From: Chrysochromulina tobinii | Taxonomy: Eukaryota; Haptophyta; Prymnesiales; Chrysochromulinaceae | NCBI GenBank assembly: GCA_001275005.1 | Contig: JWZX01001825.1 | Span: 1 to 19,542 of the forward strand | DNA: 19,542 nucleotides | Direction: 5' to 3' | Position numbers and translations under genes: made by a program | The notes under the pieces: model-generated | What the model was told of the DNA's origin: nothing | Databases searched by the model: none | What the model saw: the letters and a program-made list of their open reading frames with translations, nothing else | Shown: positions 7,847 through 16,107 of the stretch, one piece after another | Layout: each line of letters begins with the position of its first letter | Position numbering within the stretch: position 1 is the stretch's first letter

Positions 7847-10000
7847 TTAGACCGCCATCTTTTCAACGGCTCGACCAGGTGGCGGCAGGCAGCCCGAATA
7901 GAAAGCCCAGTGCTGCTGGAAAAAGGGGCAGCCCACATACGATGCCACTGGCACCGAACGGACGATGGGCGACGAGGTGATGTTGAGCACAGCGGCCGAC
8001 TTTGCGTCCCACACGGGCCACTCGAGCGGCGGCGCACGGCGGCTGCTGCTGCCGGCCGCGCCCCCGTCGTCATTCGGGTTGCCCGTCTTGGCGAAGTTGG
8101 TCCAGTAGGTCATCATCGCCTCGGACACTGCGGTCTGCGAGGCCGATGGTTCTTTCAACGTACCGAAGACATATTTGATCTCGTCGCCGTGCAGTGCGAG
8201 GTCGCCCGTTGTCGGCTCCGAAAACAGGTAAACGTACGTAGCCTGTCCCGCCGCCTCCGCGGCCGTGAGCCAGAGCGCCGTGCATGCGTAGCTAAAGTCG
8301 GTCTCGCACTGCTGCGCGGAATAGCAGTAGGGCGAGAGGTCGGCGCTGCCGGGCCATGCGCCGGGGACTGGGAACGTGGTCGAGAGCTCGGCCACACGCT
8401 CCTCGCCAAAGCGGTCCGAAAAGTACGTTTGGAGGCCGGCCGCGCTCATCGTCTTGAGGACGGCCGGGTAGCCGGGCACGAACATGGCGCCGTCGTTGAG
8501 ATTGAAGCCCGAGATCATCGGCGTGTTGGGTCGTAAGTAGCCTTGCTGGCCCAGGCTGAGCGTCTTATCAGGGATGAGGACGCCGTCGATTGTAGGTGCC
8601 CAGGTGCAGCCGTCGCGGCACGGCACGCTCGTGACCGCCGACGTGAAGCCATTCGATCCCGCGCCAAGCAGGCAGTCCACCTTGTCGAGAGCGGAGGCGC
8701 AGCCTGTGCTGGCCAGCACGGCGGTGTAGCTCTGCTGCGCATTCTCGAGCGGGAGATAAGTCCAAAAGGCGGCCGTGCCGCTCTCCATGACGGCTTTGTG
8801 GAAGTACGGCCACGCCGCCTCGATCCCGAGCAACTGCGAGACCGAGCCCGCCCCACTCGACTCGCCGAAGATCATCACATTGTCCGGGTCACCGCCAAAG
8901 GCAGCGATGTTGGAGTGGACCCATTTGAGAGCGGCGACGTTATCGAGGAGGCCCCAGTTGCCTGTCGAGCCCTCCGGATCACGCTCGCGCAACTCCTCGC
9001 CGCCCAGAAAGCCGAAGACGCCCAGACGGTACTGGATCACCACCACCACCACGCCGTGCGTCTTGGCGAGCTGCGTGCCATTGTACCCCGCCGCAGAGCC
9101 GGAGACGAAACAGCCTCCGTGGATCCATACCATCACTGCGCGCTTTGCATGCGGCCGTTGAGGAGAGCTACCGGTACCGGAGGAGGTGGCGGTGGTGGAG
9201 GAGGAGGAGGGCGCGTACACGTTCAGGTTCAGGCAGTCCTCAGAGTAGCCGCGGCATGCCTCGCTCCCCGCCTGGCCCGCGCGTGTGTAGCCCTGGCACT
9301 CCCCCGCCAACCCCGCATATGAGCCCATAGTCGCAGCACAAGAGGGGCCGTTGGCCGTTGCGGCGTACGTCCCGGTCCATGTAAGGGGCGAGGGCGGCGC
9401 GAAGCGCAGATCACCCACAGGCGCTTCGGCGAACGGCACGCCCAGGAACGTGTCCACGCCGTCGGATGTGATGCCTTGCACCACTCCTCCCGTTGTCTGA
9501 ATGATCGGACCCGCAGCGGGCGCAGCCAGCGAGCGTGTTGTCGCATCACTCTCAACCACCGCTGACCTCTCGGTGCGGGAGACCCGTCGTGGTGGCGCGC
9601 TCGCCGACGGCACCGTGCAAACATTGGTGCACACATTGGGCCCGGGCTGAGCGCGAAAGTCCTCGGGTGTGCAGCTTTGCACCCAAGCACAGCCAGCGGA
9701 GCTGCACGAATCGTCGGTTGCCCGCAAGAAGCACTCATCCGACCAACGGCACGCCTTCCGCGAGGTGTCGTAGAAGCACATATTGGTCGAGTGGTCCCAC
9801 ATCGCACCCGTTGTCAACTCCGTTTCGCACACAGAGGCATCTCGATCCTCGCAACGCATGAGGTCGACGCAGGTGGTCGAGGGCTCGTCCCACACGCATA
9901 AGTGCTGCTCGCGGAAGAGCACGCACTCCCCCCGCGTGGCATGCGATGAACAGCTCGCGATCGTGGTCGCCGCGGCGGTGTGCAGCTTGTCAAGTCCCAT
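7847..10000 (-). CDS. Type-B carboxylesterase (alpha/beta hydrolase) with Cys-rich N-terminal extension
   Basis: 717 residues from ATG 10000-9998, with an in-frame TAA 33 nt upstream. The catalytic domain (about 165-700) is a classic carboxylesterase/cholinesterase-family hydrolase acting on ester bonds. Motifs: EDCLNLNVYAP (254-264); oxyanion-hole HGG (294-296); GESSGAG with nucleophile S381; NLNDG with candidate acid D503, where the family usually has Glu; and ALHGDEIKYVFG with catalytic H604. Residues 17-128 hold 14 Cys in repeated CxW-type modules (CVWDEPSTTC, CRWSDEC, CAWVQSC), suggesting disulfide-bonded extracellular modules, then a Ser/Arg-rich linker. The start lacks a hydrophobic signal peptide, which is odd for such a protein. 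A leader exon upstream may be missing from this model. Hydrolase identity is firm; substrate unknown. Confidence 0.93.
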   Translation of the reverse strand: MGLDKLHTAAATTIASCSSHATRGECVLFREQHLCVWDEPSTTCVDLMRCEDRDASVCETELTTGAMWDHSTNMCFYDTSRKACRWSDECFLRATDDSCSSAGCAWVQSCTPEDFRAQPGPNVCTNVCTVPSASAPPRRVSRTERSAVVESDATTRSLAAPAAGPIIQTTGGVVQGITSDGVDTFLGVPFAEAPVGDLRFAPPSPLTWTGTYAATANGPSCAATMGSYAGLAGECQGYTRAGQAGSEACRGYSEDCLNLNVYAPSSSSTTATSSGTGSSPQRPHAKRAVMVWIHGGCFVSGSAAGYNGTQLAKTHGVVVVVIQYRLGVFGFLGGEELRERDPEGSTGNWGLLDNVAALKWVHSNIAAFGGDPDNVMIFGESSGAGSVSQLLGIEAAWPYFHKAVMESGTAAFWTYLPLENAQQSYTAVLASTGCASALDKVDCLLGAGSNGFTSAVTSVPCRDGCTWAPTIDGVLIPDKTLSLGQQGYLRPNTPMISGFNLNDGAMFVPGYPAVLKTMSAAGLQTYFSDRFGEERVAELSTTFPVPGAWPGSADLSPYCYSAQQCETDFSYACTALWLTAAEAAGQATYVYLFSEPTTGDLALHGDEIKYVFGTLKEPSASQTAVSEAMMTYWTNFAKTGNPNDDGGAAGSSSRRAPPLEWPVWDAKSAAVLNITSSPIVRSVPVASYVGCPFFQQHWAFYSGCLPPPGRAVEKMAV

Positions 10001-11477
10001 CCTTACTATCCGCGGGGCCGCGGTTCGCGGTTACGGAACGACGAACTTCGCGATTTTCCAACCTCAGACTTCGTATCCGAGCGGATGTATGCCTCTCCGT
10101 TGTAACGAGTACAATGGGAATGATTAGTTTGCCCCTCGGAATAAGTTTCAAAGTTCGACGCGCGCAAACCGCACTCGCTTGACCTCTCAGACCTTGACTG
10201 ACCGTCGCACGTCGGCATGCCCAATCATCAAGGAAGCTGGACGCCTTGGCCGTTGCCGAGGGGCTGCACGCATCGTTCAGCTCCGTCCGCCGTGCATCCC
10301 GACAATCGTGATATCAAATTTTTCAACAACGGCGTGGAGCTCCTGGAGATACGCCCTGCGCCGCGCCGTGCGATTCCGACTCATCATCCAGTGGATGAAC
10401 CAGACTTTGATGCCAAACTCCGAGAGTCGCTCGCGCGCTTCCGCCATCAGCGCGCTCAAAGGCAAGGATGTGGAGGCTATCGCACTCCTTCCCCAGAGCG
10501 CCAGATGCTCACGCGGCCACCTTCTCTCACGTCCGCACCGCCATCCACCGCTCTGCGAGCTGCACCTGTAGCAAGTGCTGCATCCGGGCCATTGCCAATG
10601 GCATTAGCAATGGGGGCATCGCCAAATTACCCGTTGCGGCCACGGCATGCAACTGAAGTTCGTGCAGCAGGGCGTCCCTCCTTCCAGCCCAAACCGACAC
10701 CGCGTCATGCATGGTGGTACTGACCGGCCGCTCTTCGATTTCTCGCATGCCGGCAGTTCCCTCCGCGACCACAGACCGTATCCCACGAGGTGAGATGGGC
10801 GCCAATCAATAGGTACCATAGGCCAGCCGAAGGGCGTGATGGTGGACTGAGCGAGCTAGAGTGTGCGAAAGAGAGGAACATCAAACGCGAGACGCGAACC
10901 CCTCAAATATGGGCGCGCTATCCCCATTGGAAGGCACGGCAGCGCCGCTTGAACTGCAGCGGTCCTATGCTCCCATCGGTGCCCGCAGACATGCGAGCTC
11001 ACGCTGCTAGTCTAAAGAGAGAACGAGGCTTTCGTCTATGGTGAAGAATACAGGTGATCTTGGCTCTCTGCCCCCTGGAGGGCCCAGCTGCTGCGCGTGT
11101 ACAAGAGGAGCCGGCACAAAGGCCCAATCAATCAACGAACGGACGGTAGCAATCAAGCGCAAAATGCAAGCGCAGCGCACGGGTGCCGTTATGGTGCCGT
11201 TAGGGTGCCTTGCTGCCGTCCATGCCGACTGGCCGAGGTAAATGTACCCCGGATTGCCGGATCAACTCCTACAATCCTATGTACTGAAAGCCAAAAATGT
11301 TTAAATGTTGCATGCGGTTTTCCGGTTTATCGACAGCTGGCACCACACGCACTTTGTAAATCTGTAGAGAACCGTGACGTGTGCGAGTAAAGTTTTTGAG
11401 GCTGCCGAGTGGCAGCCGAGCTAGAAACGGCGAGATTTGCTCTCTCATCAATCTGTAATCATCTCGTCGGCTTTGGA
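10001..11477. other. Gene-poor region between carboxylesterase and bestrophin
   Basis: No gene is confidently supported. On the minus strand a frame at 10277-10465 and its upstream continuation (to about 10540) reads like protein, with LSEFGIKVWFIHW and LQELHAVVEKFDITIVG. A second minus-strand frame (10527-10805) with AMARMQHLLQVQLAERW overlaps it in another frame. They could be exons of an unknown gene or a frameshifted relic. A plus-strand 168-residue frame (10217-10723) is Pro/Arg/Ala-rich and looks compositional. The interval must contain the 5' regions of both flanking divergent genes, but no TATA box is obvious. Confidence 0.4.
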
Positions 11478-12965
11478 ATGGCCGCTTTCGTCGTTCTAGC
11501 GACGCTCACGGGCGCAACGGCGCTCGGTCCGGCTGCGTCGGTTCGGTATACGAACCTTCCGCGTCCGTCTCTCACGAGAATCACCCATGCCAGCATGCGC
11601 GAGCACCCGCTCAGCTACGAGGAGTATATGCGGCAGCGCAGTGCAGGCCGCGACCCGCTGGCGGAGGCAGTTCAGGGCCAATCGGCGTCCATGGAGCGCG
11701 GTGTCGTTCCGCCGCCGCCTGTAAAAGCGACTCCAGAGAGGACGGAGGCTGCCTTCACCCCCCCAGCTGAGTTTGACTTCTTCCAAGATGTGTTCAAACC
11801 GACGGTTGAGTCGGTTGTTAAGGCGGTTGTTAGCCCAGGTGCACAACAGGACTCGGACGAAAGTTACATGCGCGTTCCGTGGTGGGAGCAAGGCAGCACG
11901 TACAGTGAAGACCAACGCAAGGATCGGCGCACCGTGTTTATGCACGACGACTGGAAACGCCACCGCTCGAGCGAGCGCTTCTTTCGCAACATCAAGACGT
12001 GGCCGAGCAGTGGGATCAACCAGGCGCTAAGAAAGGAGCTCACGTTTGTCACGAGCGTCTCCGTTTTTGTCGTGCTCGCCAACATGCTCCTCTACCAGTA
12101 CCAGGACTTTGGCGGTGTCGTGCACCCGGGACCGCTCAGCTTCCTCGACGGCCCTATCAAGTCACTCTCGCTGCCGGCGCTGCCGTTCTCGATGGCCTCG
12201 CCCGTACTCTCGCTGCTGCTCGTGTTCCGCACGAACACTGCGTACTTTCGCTGGAACGAGGCGCGCACGCTTTGGGGCGGGCTCATCAATAACTGCCGTA
12301 ACATCGTGCGCCAGACGACCACCATGTTCCCGAACGACGCGTACCACAACGCACTCAAAAAGCGGCTGGCAACCGAGACCGCGACTTTCATCAAATCGCT
12401 GCGTAACTTCCTACGCGGGCCGGAGGACGACGCCACGCTGCGCAAGGAGCTGTATGCCTACGTGAACCAGGGTTTGATGACGAGTGCGCAGGCCGAGGCG
12501 ACTTTGGCTGCCAAGAACCGGCCGATGTTTGCGCTGGCCGCCATGTCGGCGACCCTGCGCAAAGCGAACATCGACGAGATGTACATCTCGCGCATGGATT
12601 CGACGATCTCCGTCCTGGTGGACCTGACCGGCGCGAACGAGCGCATCTTCAAGTCACCCATCCCGCTCGTGTACACGCGCCTGACCGCGCGCTTCCTCTC
12701 CGTCTTCCTCACGCTACTGCCTCTCGCGATGTGGGCAGCACTCGGCGAGTCGTGGAACCATTGGGCGACGATCCCGGCGACCTTCATCCTCTCCGTCTTC
12801 CTCTTCGGCGTCGAGGAGGTGGGCATCCAGATCGAGGAGCCCTTTTCGATCTTGCCGCTGGAAGCCATGTGTAACGGTGCCATCGAAGCCGTTCAGTTGG
12901 AGATGCTCGCGGCCGAGCAGTCACAAGTCTTTGAGGCAGCGGGCGACGCCGTGGCGGTCGCGTGA
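11478..12965 (+). CDS. Bestrophin-family anion channel, probably plastid-targeted
   Basis: 495 residues from ATG 11478 (context GGAATGGCC); the frame is open upstream to a GTG, not used. Bestrophins are pentameric chloride/bicarbonate channels. Algal and plant relatives sit in thylakoids, where they tune proton-motive force or supply bicarbonate. Evidence: FRTNTAYFRWNEARTLWGG (250-268) is the family signature; RIFKSPIPLVYTRLTARFL (389-407) and GVEEVGIQIEEPFSILPLE (444-462) follow in the usual order. Hydrophobic segments lie at about 189-206, 238-250, 404-421 and 432-446. The N-terminus (MAAFVVLATLTGATA) reads as a signal peptide. It is followed by about 140 hydrophilic residues that could hold a transit peptide, consistent with a secondary plastid. 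The localisation is inferred; family membership is strong. Confidence 0.93.
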   Translation: MAAFVVLATLTGATALGPAASVRYTNLPRPSLTRITHASMREHPLSYEEYMRQRSAGRDPLAEAVQGQSASMERGVVPPPPVKATPERTEAAFTPPAEFDFFQDVFKPTVESVVKAVVSPGAQQDSDESYMRVPWWEQGSTYSEDQRKDRRTVFMHDDWKRHRSSERFFRNIKTWPSSGINQALRKELTFVTSVSVFVVLANMLLYQYQDFGGVVHPGPLSFLDGPIKSLSLPALPFSMASPVLSLLLVFRTNTAYFRWNEARTLWGGLINNCRNIVRQTTTMFPNDAYHNALKKRLATETATFIKSLRNFLRGPEDDATLRKELYAYVNQGLMTSAQAEATLAAKNRPMFALAAMSATLRKANIDEMYISRMDSTISVLVDLTGANERIFKSPIPLVYTRLTARFLSVFLTLLPLAMWAALGESWNHWATIPATFILSVFLFGVEEVGIQIEEPFSILPLEAMCNGAIEAVQLEMLAAEQSQVFEAAGDAVAVA

Positions 12966-13537
12966 AGCCCCCATCGATCTCCCACTTCCTCCGTCCTCAG
13001 ATCACGCCTTGTGTGGAGACCGATTGCCAGCTGTGGACGCACGGCGTAATGTTGCATGAGCACTGGCCAGGCATGCGGTTGCGAGACGCGGCAGGTTTTA
13101 CGCACCGCTCTCGAAAACAATGCGGGGCGAGACGGAGTGACGGTGACGCGAGTGAAGGCTCAAGAGCTTGAGCTTTCAGGTACCCGGGCGCATGAATAAC
13201 GCTCAAAATAGCGAGCTCAAAGTAGCACATAGGCGATCAGGGGCGGGAGAAGGACAGGCAGTGGGGCGCCCGGGTTTCGTAGCTCGAACGCCGAGCGTGC
13301 GATATCGGTGAGCCGGGGTCGGGTAGGGGTCGGGCGGTGGGCGCGGGGAGTATATATTAATACGGGCCGGATACGAATCAGTGGCGCGTGGACAGAGTGA
13401 CCGGAACGTTTGACACGCTCCGTCTGCGCGCGGTGACGTCCGGTGTGTGAAAATAATTCAAGCCGCGAGCGCGACCCGGCGCCGACGCCCGTGCGAGCGC
13501 GGCCGCCCGCGCGTACGGACGCGGCGCCCCATAGACG
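12966..13537. other. Convergent intergenic region between bestrophin and Trm11
   Basis: Both flanking genes end here, so no protein-gene promoter is expected. No protein is visible. The proximal part is presumably bestrophin 3' untranslated sequence. A conspicuous TATA-like block lies at 13351-13360. Around 13440-13530 the DNA is GC-rich and low in complexity. I see no tRNA A/B boxes and no recognisable snRNA sequence. Confidence 0.5.
13351..13360 (+). promoter_or_regulatory. TATA-like element in a convergent intergenic region
   Basis: TATATATTAA is embedded in very GC-rich DNA, about 190 bp past the 3' end of Trm11 and about 390 bp past bestrophin. It does not serve either known gene. It could drive an unannotated non-coding or antisense RNA in either direction, or it may be a 3'-processing AT element. 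Confidence 0.3.
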
Positions 13538-15217
13538 TTAGACCCGAGACCGGTCCGCCGGGGGCACTACAGGCCACGAGGACGCTTCGTCTTCGAAGGC
13601 CTGCACCGTGCGCCACCACTCTTCCCAGGGCGCCTGATGGGCGAGGCTGCTGGTCGGCGTGCCCTTGCCCGCCTCGGCGCCCTCGGCGCTCCCGAGCAGC
13701 CCCTCCGCCTCGGTCGTAGGCTCCGCGACCTTGACCATGGTCACAAGCAGCCGGTGTAGACGTTGGGAGAGGCGCTGGCGCGAGATGCGCTCGAGGGAGA
13801 GGCAGCGCGCTGTGGGGAGCGTGTCGGGCAGAGCCTGCGCCACATCTGCGCCCGCAGGGAGCGGCAGCAGGAACACGAGCCTCCCGCCCAGCTTGAGGCG
13901 GCGGCTGGCCAGCCGAAGCAGTGAGGTGAGCCGCTGGCCCAACGGCACATAGAGCGCGCCGAGGCCTTCCATCAATCCATAGGGCGGGTCAGTGACGATC
14001 GCATCGAATGCGATGTTCGCCGCCGCCTTGTCGGCTCCTGACGCCGCCGTGAGCAGCGCGTCGAAGCTTGCCATATCCCCGAGCAGCAGGCATTCGGGTG
14101 GCGGCAGACCACCCTCGGCGAAGTTGGTGGCGATGCCCGACGCCGATGGCTCCGAGATCAACGCTTTGGATCCTTTCGGACGCAAGTGCGCTCCGTCAGC
14201 TATTGTGCCGTGCAGCACGCGCGCATCGGCCTCGACACCCATCGTAATGGCGCCGAGCGCCGCGCACGAGAGCAGAGTCGAGCAAGTGCCACAAAAGGGA
14301 TCAAGTACCCTATGGCCCGGGAGCACGCGCGCTTGGATGGCCATCAAATAGGAGTATTCGGGCGGCAGCGTGGTACGACCGAGGTAACTTCGGTCGCTGA
14401 GAGCGAAGCGTGACAGATGGGCAGCCGCACCGCACGTGAGCAGCCGCCCGAGACCGAGCCAATGCGGCGCCTGCACCAGGTCCGACCGCCGAGCGGCTGC
14501 GCGCGGCCCGTCAGGCTCGCGGCAGTCCTCGATGAGCGTCACAATCTGCGCGGGAGATTTGAGGTCCACCGCGCCGGGTAACGGTCCGAGCAGCGAGTCG
14601 AAGGTCTCCATGAGCGCGACTTTGGCGGCGAGGCTACGAGGCTTGTTGGCGCCGATGTTGATCACGTCCACACGCCAGCTGTCCGCCTGCATCGCCCCCA
14701 GCATGCGTGCACGAGCCTCGAACGCCGTGTCGGCATGTACGCAGTCGGCGAGCAGCCTCCAACGCTCATCCGCCTGCTGCGCCGCCTCGGCGGGCGCGAG
14801 TGAGCAGGCGGGCTCGAAGCGGGCGGTCGCCCAGACCTCGAAGGCGCCTCGGACCGTGCTGCATCGTGAGGCCACCGCCGTGGCCACTTCCGCCGAAGGC
14901 AGCGCAACCCATTGCAGCAAGTCGGGACCCACGTCGCCTCCCGCATCGGCGATCTCGGGCTGCTTCAGGTTGGCGGCTAGACTGCTGGCCGCCTCGAAGG
15001 TTAGTTGTTGCTCATCCACGCCGAGCGTGAGCGCAGCGGAGTGCAGCTCCGCGAGTCGAAACGATCCGCTCACTCCACGGAACAGGAAGAGGAAGCGCGG
15101 CCAACTGGCAGAGGAAGCCTGGCCCGGCAGGAGCGCCATTTGAACGCCGCCGCCGACTGCCTTCGTCGCTGACAGCGCACACGCATCATGAATGGCGAGT
15201 GTGAGCACGAGCATCAT
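13538..15217 (-). CDS. TRM11: tRNA (guanine-N2)-methyltransferase Trm11/TRMT11
   Basis: Catalytic subunit of the Trm11-Trm112 enzyme, which makes m2G10 in tRNA. Counting from the ATG at 15217 gives 559 residues. Motifs: WPRFLFLF and FRLAELHS (about 41-60), the Trm11 N-terminal region; RSYLGRT (276-282); SAM motif I VLDPFCGTCS (304-313), where the usual GTG is GTC; and catalytic TDPPYG (409-414). A His/Arg-rich C-terminal region closes the Rossmann fold, and a Gly/Glu-rich tail follows. Possible starts are 15391, 15217/15214 and 15139. The 58 residues between 15391 and 15217 look non-conserved and overlap the 59-residue ORF in another frame. From 15217 the protein begins MMLVLTLAIHDACALS, signal-peptide-like. 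The start at 15139 would give the usual cytosolic length. Family call strong, start uncertain. Confidence 0.88.
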   Translation of the reverse strand: MMLVLTLAIHDACALSATKAVGGGVQMALLPGQASSASWPRFLFLFRGVSGSFRLAELHSAALTLGVDEQQLTFEAASSLAANLKQPEIADAGGDVGPDLLQWVALPSAEVATAVASRCSTVRGAFEVWATARFEPACSLAPAEAAQQADERWRLLADCVHADTAFEARARMLGAMQADSWRVDVINIGANKPRSLAAKVALMETFDSLLGPLPGAVDLKSPAQIVTLIEDCREPDGPRAAARRSDLVQAPHWLGLGRLLTCGAAAHLSRFALSDRSYLGRTTLPPEYSYLMAIQARVLPGHRVLDPFCGTCSTLLSCAALGAITMGVEADARVLHGTIADGAHLRPKGSKALISEPSASGIATNFAEGGLPPPECLLLGDMASFDALLTAASGADKAAANIAFDAIVTDPPYGLMEGLGALYVPLGQRLTSLLRLASRRLKLGGRLVFLLPLPAGADVAQALPDTLPTARCLSLERISRQRLSQRLHRLLVTMVKVAEPTTEAEGLLGSAEGAEAGKGTPTSSLAHQAPWEEWWRTVQAFEDEASSWPVVPPADRSRV

Positions 15218-15396
15218 TAGCCTCGGACCACTGAGCCAAGGCCGAGAACTGTACCCATAAATGCAGCCGCTTGGACGATCTGAGACGTTGGCGGCATTCG
15301 GCGCACCTGCAGCATGCTGCTTACCACCACCCCGCCAGCTCCGAGCATCGCGCCGGTGCATGCAGAAGCCATCATTTTGCGCAGCGACCATCCCAT
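15217..15396 (-). CDS. Hydrophobic 59-residue microprotein overlapping the Trm11 start
   Basis: ATG 15396-15394 to TAA 15219-15217. The last base of the stop is the first base of a Trm11 ATG (TAATG). Residues about 10-29 (ASACTGAMLGAGGVVVSSML) and 39-56 (starting QIVQAAAFMGTVLG) are two Gly/Ala-rich hydrophobic segments joined by a basic VRRMPP turn. The pattern resembles small two-helix organelle membrane proteins, though I recognise no specific family. The alternative frame over the same bases (Trm11 extended to 15391) is Arg/Ser/Cys-rich and less protein-like. Upstream, a pyrimidine tract ending in CAG (about 15463-15490) could be a 3' splice site. It would be co-transcribed with Trm11. 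Conservation in relatives would decide whether it is real. Confidence 0.5.
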   Translation of the reverse strand: MGWSLRKMMASACTGAMLGAGGVVVSSMLQVRRMPPTSQIVQAAAFMGTVLGLGSVVRG

Positions 15397-15443
15397 TCCA
15401 GACGTTGCTGGTTGTGGTCCTGGCTTTACAGCTGCAAGCTCAC

Positions 15444-16010
15444 TCACTGTGACCAAATTCCAGAGCGCGTCTGTGTCAGTCGATAAAAAAGGAAACAAAC
15501 CATTCGTTTGCTCTGAGCTGCGACCTTCTGGGTCTCGCCCTGTCTTTCGTTAGCGCACTCGCAGGAGTTTATGTATGTCCCCCGCGAGTCTATTTTTACG
15601 ACGCACAAAACTTTTGCGACGCACAAAATGGAACGCATCTCCCGGCAGAGGGACCGCAAATAATGCACAGCGGCTGGCACGCTGGAGAGCCCCCGGTGGT
15701 TAGGTAACAGTCGGGAAGGTAGATCACGAAGGCAGAGCACGAAGGCGTCCTCCAATCCATGGCGGAAAATTTCTTCGAGAAAGCGCCAGGCAGTGAAGCC
15801 CTTTGCATCAACTGTCCGAAACTGCGGCCCAGCCCAGTCAACGGAGACGATCGGGCGAGCCGTCATTCCAAGGAGGTTTTGAAGCCCCGGAATTGAAGCC
15901 CCGCCGAGAAGCCGAACCCTGGAATCGCAAGGTAGATTGATGTATCCATAGGTAGCGTTTTTGGCTTGTGTTGGGAATTTACCTGTTTCTTTCGTCATCG
16001 CTCTTGTCAT
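15444..16010 (-). CDS. Hypothetical 188-residue ORF
   Basis: ATG 16010-16008; no family recognised. The middle reads like folded protein, for example NLLGMTARPIVSVDWAGPQF and WRFLEEIFRHGLEDAFVL. The last 60 residues are Cys/Arg-rich and less convincing. The frame contains GTAAAT after about residue 10, a possible donor, so its N-terminus could be intronic. It lies between the methyltransferase (97 bp upstream on the same strand) and the 59-residue ORF (47 bp downstream). It may be a real gene, the 3' part of another transcript, or chance. Confidence 0.3.
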   Translation of the reverse strand: MTRAMTKETGKFPTQAKNATYGYINLPCDSRVRLLGGASIPGLQNLLGMTARPIVSVDWAGPQFRTVDAKGFTAWRFLEEIFRHGLEDAFVLCLRDLPSRLLPNHRGLSSVPAAVHYLRSLCREMRSILCVAKVLCVVKIDSRGTYINSCECANERQGETQKVAAQSKRMVCFLFYRLTQTRSGIWSQ

Positions 16011-16107
16011 CAATCATCACTGCTCGGAACCTCGGATGATTGGTATAGAAAGACATATGCGGGGCGATCGATCACGATCCACGTGAGAAGAGCGTTCGTG
16101 ATCCCGG

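Noticed and set aside
8543-9322. Plus-strand frame of about 259 codons with a poly-His stretch and Gly run
   Set aside because: It is antisense to the carboxylesterase; the His run is the complement of Val codons and the Gly run of Ser/Thr codons.
10217-10723. Plus-strand 168-residue ORF starting with ATG
   Set aside because: It is Pro/Arg/Ala-rich with no recognisable motif or hydrophobic pattern; probably compositional.
11409-11477. Upstream GTG start for the bestrophin
   Set aside because: A GTG start is unlikely in a nuclear gene, and the ATG at 11478 begins a clean signal-peptide-like sequence.
12966-13537. tRNA or snRNA gene near the orphan TATA box
   Set aside because: I found no A/B boxes, no acceptor stem pairing and no recognisable snRNA core within reach.
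15217-15391. Extended Trm11 start at 15391 as the main start
   Set aside because: The extra 58 residues are Arg/Ser/Cys-rich and overlap a more protein-like frame. Kept only as an alternative.
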